A stretch of DNA of 64,000 nucleotides from Pseudonocardia endophytica (lineage in GTDB: Bacteria > Actinomycetota > Actinomycetes > Mycobacteriales > Pseudonocardiaceae): NCBI RefSeq assembly GCF_004339565.1, contig NZ_SMFZ01000002.1, positions 868,001-932,000 of the forward strand, in the 5' to 3' direction. The notes under the pieces are model-generated. The model was not told the DNA's origin and did no database searches. It saw only the letters and a program-made list of their open reading frames with translations. Both the position numbers and the translations under genes were made by a program. Shown piece after piece: positions 1 through 6,623 of this stretch. Each line of letters starts with the position of its first letter. Position 1 is the stretch's first letter.

Positions 1-16
1 TCGGACAGACCCGCCC

Positions 17-664
17 TCACCCGGTCAGGCCTGCTTCGACGGCGAGCAGGCCGGCCTGGGTGCGGTTGGTGCACTCGAGCTTCACCAGCATCCGCGACAC
101 GTAGCTCTTCACGGTGGCTTCTGAGAGGTGCAGGCGTGTCGCGATCTCCGCGTTCGTCAGGCCCTCGCCGAGGCACCGGAGGACATCGATTTCACGCTCC
201 GTGAGGTCCCGGGTGCGTGCGCGGGCCGCCGTCGTGCGCCGGTGGTCCGCCCCGGACGCCGCGACGAGCCGGGCGGCCGCCTCCGGGGAGAGCACCGTGT
301 GCCCGTCCGCGGCGACCCGGACGAGCCGGACCAGGTCCTGCGGCGGTGTCGACTTGACGAGAAAGCCGGCGGCGCCGAGCTGCAGCGCGCGCAGCACGTA
401 GGTGTCGGCGTCGAACGTCGTCAGTGCGACGACGGCCGGCGGGCTCACCATCGACGCGATCCGCTCGATCGCGGTCAGCCCGTCCACACCGGGCATCCGC
501 AGGTCCATCAGCACGACGTCCGGGTGGTGGTTCAGCACGGCCTCGACGGCCTCTGCCCCGTCGTGCGCGCGGGCGACGACGTCGAGGTCGTCGGCCGCGG
601 ACAGGATCGTCGTCAGGTGCTCGCAGACCATCGGCTCGTCGTCGACCACGAGTAGTGTGATCAT
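17..664 (-). CDS. NarL/FixJ-family response regulator
   Basis: A 215-aa two-domain regulator. The N-terminal receiver domain (about residues 1-120) has the acidic pair DDE near residue 8, the phospho-acceptor Asp in VVLMDLRMPG, the Thr of ALTTFD and the Lys of FLVKSTPP. The C-terminal LuxR-type HTH reads LTEREIDVLRCLGEG, then LSEATVKSYVSRMLVKL. The ATG start overlaps the stop of the upstream histidine kinase (ATGA), so the two are co-transcribed and presumably form a cognate pair. The kinase phosphorylates the receiver Asp and the HTH then binds DNA. No target can be named from the sequence. Confidence 0.95.
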   Translation of the reverse strand: MITLLVVDDEPMVCEHLTTILSAADDLDVVARAHDGAEAVEAVLNHHPDVVLMDLRMPGVDGLTAIERIASMVSPPAVVALTTFDADTYVLRALQLGAAGFLVKSTPPQDLVRLVRVAADGHTVLSPEAAARLVAASGADHRRTTAARARTRDLTEREIDVLRCLGEGLTNAEIATRLHLSEATVKSYVSRMLVKLECTNRTQAGLLAVEAGLTG

Positions 665-1872
665 CCCGTTCCCGGAGTCGTCGGTACGAACGCCGGAAGC
701 CTCGCATCGACCGAGAACCCGCCGTCGGGGGTGGGGCCGTGGCGCAGCGTGCCGCCGACGAGCCCGACCCGCTGCTCCAGCCCGGCCAGCCCGGAGCCGG
801 ACCCGGTCGCGGCCAGCGACGGGTCGGGGCCGGAGGGAGCGGCGGCGTTCACGACCCGGATCTCGACGCGGTCCGGGCCGTAGCGCAGGCACACGCCGGT
901 CCGCGCGCCCGGCGCGTGCTTGCGGACGTTCGTCAGCGCCTCCTGCACCACGCGGTACGCGGTGCGCGCGACGGTCGGGGCCAGCGCGTCCGGAGAGCCC
1001 TCGACGTCCAGGTCGACCGGCAGCCCGGCCGCCGCGGACTCGCGGGCCGGCTCGGCCGGGTCACCCGCCTCCCGTGCGCCGCCCGCCCGCTCCGGCGCCG
1101 GCCCGGTGCCCTCTGACTCGGTGCGCAGCACGCCGACGAGGTCGCGGAGCTCGGTCAGCGCCTGCGTGCCCGCCGAGCGGATGTCCCCTGCGGCGGAGCG
1201 CACGTCCGGCGCTGCCGAGGTCTCCAGCGCGCCCGCGTGCAGCACGATCAGGCTGATCCGGTGCGTGACCACGTCGTGCATGTCGGCGGCGAGGCGGCGG
1301 CGCTCGTCGGCGCGTGCCTGCTCGGCCAGCAGGTGCTGCTCGCGCTCGGCCCGCTCCGCGCGTTCCCGCAGCGACTGCAGGAGGCGGCGCCGGGCGTCGA
1401 CGTACGCCGCACCGAGCGCGGGGACCAGCGTGGCGAGCAGGCCGAGGGGCGTCAGGTCCCATGCGGGTGACCACGGCCGCGCGGCCAGCACGGTGAGCAC
1501 GGCGGTCACGGCGATCCACTCGCGTCGCGGGGCGGCGAACACGAGGAACACCAGCACGGCCGGGACGGCCCGCGGCACGGTCAGCGGGCTGAGCTGCTCG
1601 ACCGGGACGAAGAGTCCGGGCGCGAACGCGTCGGAGAGCGCCATCAGCACGGCGACGGCGACGACCACGCCGGTCACCACGCCCGGCCATCGGTACAGGA
1701 CCAGCAGCGACAGCGTGCTGACCACCTGGAGCGCGACACCCGCGTACGGGCCCGCCCATCCGGTCGTCGGAGGACCGGTCAGCCCGAGCGCCAGGTCCAG
1801 CGCCGTGATCGCGACGACGAAGACGACGAGCGTCCTGCGTGCCGCGGGCGGTGCCGCAACCGGACCCTTCAC
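661..1872 (-). CDS. NarL-type sensor histidine kinase
   Basis: A 403-aa membrane sensor kinase of the HisKA_3 type. The first half (about residues 15-160) is hydrophobic with several membrane-spanning stretches and no large extracellular domain. A coiled region follows, rich in R and E, then the dimerisation/phospho-acceptor helix ERRRLAADMHDVVTHRISLI, in which the His of MHDVV is the phosphorylation site. The C-terminal HATPase domain shows an N-box-like VQEALTNVRKHAPG and the Gly-rich GSGLAGLEQRV. The gene overlaps the downstream response regulator by 4 bp. The signal sensed is unknown; intramembrane sensing kinases of this kind often respond to envelope stress. Confidence 0.93.
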   Translation of the reverse strand: MKGPVAAPPAARRTLVVFVVAITALDLALGLTGPPTTGWAGPYAGVALQVVSTLSLLVLYRWPGVVTGVVVAVAVLMALSDAFAPGLFVPVEQLSPLTVPRAVPAVLVFLVFAAPRREWIAVTAVLTVLAARPWSPAWDLTPLGLLATLVPALGAAYVDARRRLLQSLRERAERAEREQHLLAEQARADERRRLAADMHDVVTHRISLIVLHAGALETSAAPDVRSAAGDIRSAGTQALTELRDLVGVLRTESEGTGPAPERAGGAREAGDPAEPARESAAAGLPVDLDVEGSPDALAPTVARTAYRVVQEALTNVRKHAPGARTGVCLRYGPDRVEIRVVNAAAPSGPDPSLAATGSGSGLAGLEQRVGLVGGTLRHGPTPDGGFSVDARLPAFVPTTPGTG

Positions 1873-1927
1873 GCGATCACCGTAGGGCCGGCCGCGACGT
1901 GCCGGGCACCCTCTTTCGTCTATCCCG

Positions 1928-2899
1928 TCATCCCTTGAGGGGGCGCCACCAGCCCGGGTTGTCCCGGTACCAGGCGACGGTCGCGGCGAGTCCGTCGTCG
2001 AAGGACGTCCGGGGGCGGTACCCGAGCTCCTCGGTGATCTTCGTGATGTCCACGGAGTACCGGCGGTCGTGGCCCTTGCGGTCGGGCACCGGCCGGACGA
2101 ACGACTCGTCGCGCCCGGTGGCCCCGAGCAGCCGCGCGGTGAGCTCGCGGTTCGTCAGCTCGGTGCCGCCGCCGATGTTGTAGACCTCGCCGGGACGCCC
2201 GCGTTCGGCGACGAGCGCGATGCCGCGGCAGTGGTCGTCGACGTGCAGCCAGTCGCGGGAGTTGCCGCCGTCGCCGTAGAGCGGGACCGGCAGACCGTCG
2301 AGCAGGTTCGTGACGAACAGCGGGACGACCTTCTCCGGGTACTGGTACGGCCCGTAGTTGTTCGAGCAGCGTGTGATCCGCACGTCCATCCCGTGCGTGC
2401 GGTGGAACGCGCGCGCCATCAGGTCCGACCCGGCCTTCGACGCGGCGTACGGCGAGTTCGGCAGCAGCGGGTCGGTCTCCGGCCACGAGCCGGTATCGAT
2501 CGAGCCGTACACCTCGTCCGTCGACACGTGCACGAACCGGCCGACGCCGGCCTCCAGCGCGCCCGCGAGCAACGTCTGGGTCCCGACCACGTTGGTACGG
2601 ACGAACTCCGACGAGCCCTCGATCGAGCGGTCCACGTGCGACTCGGCGGCGAAGTGGACGACGAGGTCGGTGCCCTCGAGCGTCTGCTTGACGACGGCCG
2701 GATCGCCGATATCGCCGACCACCAGCCGCAGCCGGGGATCGTCCGCGACCGGTTCCAGGTTGGCCCGGTTGCCCGCGTAGGTCAGCTTGTCGAGCACGAC
2801 GAGCTCGTCCGGCTCAGCGCCGTCGAACCCGCCGGTCAACGCCGTCCGCACGTAGTGCGACCCGATGAACCCGGCCCCGCCGGTCACGACCACCCGCAC
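1928..2899 (-). CDS. rmlB: dTDP-glucose 4,6-dehydratase
   Basis: A 323-aa extended short-chain dehydrogenase that converts dTDP-glucose to dTDP-4-keto-6-deoxyglucose, the branch point to dTDP-rhamnose and other deoxysugars. Seen: the NAD-binding GGAGFIGSHYVR at the N-terminus, STDEVYGS with the T-D-E catalytic triad part, the YAASKAGSDLMARA active-site Tyr/Lys, and RCSNNYGPYQ and GDGGNSRDWLHVDDH, all typical of RmlB. The start is GTG. It stands alone: rmlA, rmlC and rmlD are not adjacent here. Its likely use is cell-wall linker rhamnose or glycoside biosynthesis. Confidence 0.93.
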   Translation of the reverse strand: MRVVVTGGAGFIGSHYVRTALTGGFDGAEPDELVVLDKLTYAGNRANLEPVADDPRLRLVVGDIGDPAVVKQTLEGTDLVVHFAAESHVDRSIEGSSEFVRTNVVGTQTLLAGALEAGVGRFVHVSTDEVYGSIDTGSWPETDPLLPNSPYAASKAGSDLMARAFHRTHGMDVRITRCSNNYGPYQYPEKVVPLFVTNLLDGLPVPLYGDGGNSRDWLHVDDHCRGIALVAERGRPGEVYNIGGGTELTNRELTARLLGATGRDESFVRPVPDRKGHDRRYSVDITKITEELGYRPRTSFDDGLAATVAWYRDNPGWWRPLKG

Positions 2900-2973
2900 G
2901 TCGGTCCCCCTCGTTCGTGGTGTCGGTGCGCGGGTCCCAGCATGGCAGGGACGGGACCGGTGAAAATGCCGGT

Positions 2974-3870
2974 ATGACCGACACGCTCGACCCCGCCCTC
3001 CGTCGTGCCCGCATGCTCCCGCGCGCCGCGGTGGGCCCTCGGACGCTCCCGCTCGTCCGCGGCCTGATGGGCCTGGCCCTGCGCCGGACCGGCGCCGACT
3101 CCGTCGTGACGCTGGCCGGCGGGGCGCGGGTGCACGTGTACCGGCCCGCGGGTGCTCCCCGGGGCGGTCTCCTGTGGATCCACGGCGGCGGCTTCGTGAT
3201 CGGCTCCCCGATCCAGGACGACCCCTGGTGCCGGGAGCTGGCCGACCGGTACAGGCTGGTGGTGGCCAGCGTCGACTACCGGCTCGCGCCGGAGCACCCG
3301 TTCCCGGCGCCGCTGGAGGACTGCTACGCCGGGCTCGCCTGGCTGGCCGGGCGCGCCGACGTCGACGCGGACCGGATCGTCGTCGGCGGGGCCAGCGCGG
3401 GGGGTGGGCTGGCCGCCTCGCTCGCGATCCTCGCCCGGGACCGCGGCGAGATCCGCCCGGTGCTGCAGCTGCTGAGCTACCCGATGGTCGACGACCGCAC
3501 GACGTTGCGCACCGATCTCGACGACGGCGCGTCGTACCGGATGTGGAACGCGCGCAGCAACCGTTACGGCTGGCGCTGCTACCTGGGCACGGACTCCTCC
3601 GGCGACGTCCCGGCGCTCGCGGCGCCGGCCCGCGTCGAGGACCTGTCCGGCGTGGCCCCGGCCTGGATCGGCGTCGGCACCTGCGACCTGTTCCACGACG
3701 AGGACCTGGCCTACGCCGCGCGGCTGCGGGAGGCGGGCGTCGACATCTCGCTGCACGTGTCGCCCGGCGCCTACCACGGGTTCGACGGCGTCGAGCCGGA
3801 CGTGCCGGTCAGCCGCGCGTTCACCGAGGCCCGGCACGCCGCTCTCGCCGACGTCATGGACGCGGCCTGA
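2974..3870 (+). CDS. Alpha/beta hydrolase (Hsl/acetyl-hydrolase type)
   Basis: A 298-aa serine esterase of the hormone-sensitive-lipase family. The oxyanion-hole motif HGGGFVIGS, the SVDYRLAPEHPFPA block and the nucleophile elbow GGASAGGGLAAS are all visible. The catalytic Asp is probably in CDLFHDEDL and the His in GAYHGFDGVE. Family members hydrolyse short-chain acyl esters or lactones. It starts with ATG about 75 bp from the divergent rmlB and is followed by the promoter region of the next cluster, so it may be monocistronic. Its substrate is not evident, and it could serve the catabolic cluster downstream. Confidence 0.9.
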   Translation: MTDTLDPALRRARMLPRAAVGPRTLPLVRGLMGLALRRTGADSVVTLAGGARVHVYRPAGAPRGGLLWIHGGGFVIGSPIQDDPWCRELADRYRLVVASVDYRLAPEHPFPAPLEDCYAGLAWLAGRADVDADRIVVGGASAGGGLAASLAILARDRGEIRPVLQLLSYPMVDDRTTLRTDLDDGASYRMWNARSNRYGWRCYLGTDSSGDVPALAAPARVEDLSGVAPAWIGVGTCDLFHDEDLAYAARLREAGVDISLHVSPGAYHGFDGVEPDVPVSRAFTEARHAALADVMDAA

Positions 3871-4063
3871 CCGCCCGGAGGCCGATCCGACGGGAGGGCT
3901 ATCCGGGGCGGACAACATCACGGATCAGTTCTATCCGCACCACCCCTCGGCCGTGGAGGTCACTCCGCGCGAGTGTGACCCACGCAACCCGGCAGTCCTC
4001 GCCCGTCCGGGCGGGCGCACGCGCCGCGGCGACGTGGGACCACGAGTTCGAGGAGGAACTTCC
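3871..4063 (+). promoter_or_regulatory. Leader and probable promoter region of the phosphotransfer operon
   Basis: These 193 bp hold no gene. They lie upstream of a strong ribosome site (GAGGAGG about 7 nt before the ATG at 4064). Two related ATCCG-containing stretches near 3900 and 3930 could be regulator contacts, but I see no convincing -10/-35 pair. The assignment as promoter is inferred from gene order only. Confidence 0.35.
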
Positions 4064-4483
4064 ATGGGCGACGTGCTCGCCGAGGGCTACAACGTCTTCG
4101 ACACCAAGAAGTCGCCGAGCGGCACGGTGAAATATCTGGAGTCCCCGCAGGAGGTCATCGGGCTCATCCAGTCCGGGAAGCTCGCCGAGCACATCCTGCT
4201 CGTGCGCGGCGGCACCACGACGTTCCTCGCCCCGGCGCTGTCGATGGGCGCGATCGGCGTGATCACGATGTCCGGTGCGCCGGAGTCGCACCTGGGCATC
4301 CTGTCGCGCGAGTTCCAGACCCCGTGCGTGATGACCGCGCACCTGACGTCCAGCGAGTCCCGCTACGTCGTCGGCTCCACCGACGAGGCGCACTTCGTCG
4401 AGATCGCCAAGGCGCTCGACGGCCGCAAGGTCCGTCTGGACTGTACGGACGACGAGACCGGCCGCGTGGTCGCGGAAGACTGA
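4064..4483 (+). CDS. Free-standing PEP-utilising-enzyme phosphohistidine (swivel) domain protein
   Basis: A 139-aa protein that is essentially only the mobile swivel domain of PEP synthase/PPDK enzymes. The domain's active-site block reads GAPESHLGILSREFQTPCVM. His76 aligns with the phospho-carrier His of the family consensus (T/S-S-H-x-A-x-x-x-R-x-x-x-x-P). In PPDK this domain shuttles a phosphoryl group between the ATP-grasp domain and the acceptor site. As a separate subunit it recalls the split phenylphosphate synthase logic, where the mobile and ATP-binding parts are separate polypeptides. It is first in a tight operon (14 nt to the next gene), so it probably works with the PPDK-like protein at 6624-9104 and the orphan subunit at 4498. 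The acceptor substrate is unknown. Confidence 0.85.
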   Translation: MGDVLAEGYNVFDTKKSPSGTVKYLESPQEVIGLIQSGKLAEHILLVRGGTTTFLAPALSMGAIGVITMSGAPESHLGILSREFQTPCVMTAHLTSSESRYVVGSTDEAHFVEIAKALDGRKVRLDCTDDETGRVVAED

Positions 4484-4497
4484 GGGAGAGAACAGCT

Positions 4498-5931
4498 GTG
4501 TCTACGGTCGAGGGCAAGAAGGCCACGTACAAGGACCGCTACAACGAGGACGACGACGGCCTGCGGTTCCAGGACCTGACCTACACCGGCAACTTCGTCG
4601 GCATGGAGCCCGTCACGGACGGGATCAAGGGCGACAAGATGATGAAGTCCCGGGCGAAGTCCGGGGTGCTGGAGAAGGTGTCCAAGGAGGACGTCCTCCG
4701 CGACCGGTTCACGATCGACGAGCTCAACGATCTGAACAACTACCTCGCCTGGAACATCTGGGACGTGCTGGTCATGCGCGCCACCGAGGGCGTGAGCGGC
4801 ATGATCCCCCGCCAGGAGTACGAGATCCTGGCCTTCATGCACGAGTTCTACCGCTGGCCGGAGATCATGGCCATGACCACCGAGGAGGTCGGTGGCGCGC
4901 AGGGGATCATGGACATCGGTGCCACCGCGAAGCGGGAGATCGGCACCAAGGTCAACGCGGTGCACGACTGGTGCATCGGTGCGGTCGGGTTCGGCATGGG
5001 CCGCTGCGGCCTGCTCGCGCTCGAGGTGATCAAGCCCGACGAGTACGTCGAGGAGTCCAACGAGATCCTCAAGTTCATGCAGCGCGTGCTGTGGGGCAAG
5101 CGCCAGGACGGCTACATCCTGAACTCCCAGGACCGCTACCGCTGCCGGATCCACGACCAGGACTTCCTGGACCAGCTCGTGAACCAGGTCGAGGAGCTGG
5201 AGCCGGGTTCGCCCAAGCACGGCGCGTTCACCCAGTTCAACGCCGCGGCCGAGCTGCTGTCGTTCCTGGACCACTACGACTGCCGGCTCGGGCTCGGTGA
5301 CACCGGGCCGTACGAGCTGCCGGACGGCAACCTGCTGATCCTGCGTGACCTGTTCGTGAACGAGGAGGTCTTCCACTGGTCGGACGTCTGCGAGGACGCC
5401 GGGCTGCCGCACGTGTACACGCTGGCGCTGATCATCGACCCGAACATCATGGGCCTCAACGAGATCCGCGTGAATGACATCTCCACGACGTTCACCCGTC
5501 CGAAGAACTACATCGACGCGATCGTCGGTGGCGCGGTGTTCGCGCGGCAGAAGTGGAACACGCCGATGGGCGAGGTCCAGAACATCCCCATCAGCGAGCT
5601 GGGCGACCACATGGGACGCGTGCAGCAGGCGACGCTGAAGCTGTACGCGAAGACGTCGAAGATGTGCCGCCGGGACCTGATCTGGAACGGGCAGTACGTC
5701 TACTACATCGACATGATCCTCCCGCACATGCGGCTGGCCGGGACGTACGAGAAGGCCTGCCGCGACTACGACCTGTGGGAGATCGACCAGCGGGTCGCGA
5801 ACTACTACTACGACATCACCAAGCGTGGGTTCGCGCAGGAGACGGTGCCGTCCAAGATCTTCTCGGGCGCCGGCTACCTGCCCTTCCCGGACGGGGTGAG
5901 CCCGCGCCGGTCGAAGTACCGGGTGCTGTAA
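4498..5931 (+). CDS. Uncharacterised 477-aa subunit of PEP-utilising-type complex
   Basis: I do not recognise a named domain. The start is GTG at 4498, preceded by GAGGGAGAG and 14 nt after the swivel-protein stop. The protein is soluble, has no membrane segment or signal, and is rich in acidic, Tyr, Trp and Met residues. Notable patches are NNYLAWNIWDVLVMRATEG, EVGGAQGIMDIGATAKREIG, CIGAVGFGMGRCG and LPHVYTLALIIDPNIMG. Its position between a phosphohistidine swivel protein and an ATP-grasp PPDK-like protein suggests that it is the acceptor-binding or catalytic subunit of a multi-subunit kinase. That is inference from context. An alternative is a separate enzyme acting on the phosphorylated product. 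Confidence 0.7.
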   Translation: MSTVEGKKATYKDRYNEDDDGLRFQDLTYTGNFVGMEPVTDGIKGDKMMKSRAKSGVLEKVSKEDVLRDRFTIDELNDLNNYLAWNIWDVLVMRATEGVSGMIPRQEYEILAFMHEFYRWPEIMAMTTEEVGGAQGIMDIGATAKREIGTKVNAVHDWCIGAVGFGMGRCGLLALEVIKPDEYVEESNEILKFMQRVLWGKRQDGYILNSQDRYRCRIHDQDFLDQLVNQVEELEPGSPKHGAFTQFNAAAELLSFLDHYDCRLGLGDTGPYELPDGNLLILRDLFVNEEVFHWSDVCEDAGLPHVYTLALIIDPNIMGLNEIRVNDISTTFTRPKNYIDAIVGGAVFARQKWNTPMGEVQNIPISELGDHMGRVQQATLKLYAKTSKMCRRDLIWNGQYVYYIDMILPHMRLAGTYEKACRDYDLWEIDQRVANYYYDITKRGFAQETVPSKIFSGAGYLPFPDGVSPRRSKYRVL

Positions 5932-6007
5932 CGAGTCCGCTCCCACTGGCGGCGCGGCGGTTCCCCCGCCGCGCCGCCAGTGACCCGTGCCCCGGCTGGA
6001 GGCTGCT

Positions 6008-6616
6008 GTGCTGGACGACACCGACTACGACGTGCTGAACGTCGTCGCGCTGAAGAAGATGGCCGCGGCCTCCGCCGTCGCCGAGACCACCGGGCTCTCC
6101 GAGTCCGATGTGAACGACGCGTTCGAGCGTCTCGTCGGTCAGGGCCACGTGATGGTGGCCGCCGGGTCGGCGCTCCCCACCGACTCGGCGGAACCCGCGC
6201 TGGCCGAGACGGCCGCCGAGCGCTACGCCGCGGTACGCACCGACGACGAGATCGCCGGGCTCGTCGAGAGGTTCGAGACCGTCAACACGCAGTTCCTGGG
6301 CGCGATGTCGTCCTGGCAGCAGATCGAGGTCGGCGGCAAGAAGGTCACCAACGACCACTCCGACCCGGACTACGACGAGAAGGTCATCGCCAAGCTGGAC
6401 AAGCTGGTCGCACGCCTGACCCCGCTGCTCGACGCGCTGTCCACACACGACCCGCGCTTCGCCGGTTATCCCCGCCGGTTCGCCGCGACGCAGAAGGCGG
6501 TCGACGAGGGCCGGCACGAGCTGGTGTCGTCGCCGACGGCGGACTCGCTGCACAACATCTGGTTCGAGTTCCACGAGGACCTGCTCCGCACCCTGGGCCG
6601 GGAACGCACGGAGTGA
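6008..6616 (+). CDS. Small hypothetical protein of the phosphotransfer operon
   Basis: A 202-aa protein starting at GTG 6008, which has GGAGG five bases upstream; an in-frame GTG at 5987 is less well placed. The first 60 residues look like a winged-helix fold (LNVVALKKMAAASAVAETTG, then a second helix and LVGQGHVMVA), as in MarR-like or subunit-interaction modules. The rest is helical and charged (LDKLVARLTPLLDALSTH). It lies 7 nt before the PPDK-like gene, so it is probably translated with it and may be a fourth subunit or a dedicated regulator. I do not recognise a family with confidence. Confidence 0.65.
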   Translation: MLDDTDYDVLNVVALKKMAAASAVAETTGLSESDVNDAFERLVGQGHVMVAAGSALPTDSAEPALAETAAERYAAVRTDDEIAGLVERFETVNTQFLGAMSSWQQIEVGGKKVTNDHSDPDYDEKVIAKLDKLVARLTPLLDALSTHDPRFAGYPRRFAATQKAVDEGRHELVSSPTADSLHNIWFEFHEDLLRTLGRERTE

Positions 6617-6623
6617 GCGCAGC

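Noticed and set aside
5987..6007. GTG 5987 as start of the 202-aa operon protein
   Set aside because: GGAGG at 5998-6002 is placed correctly for GTG 6008 and lies inside the longer version.
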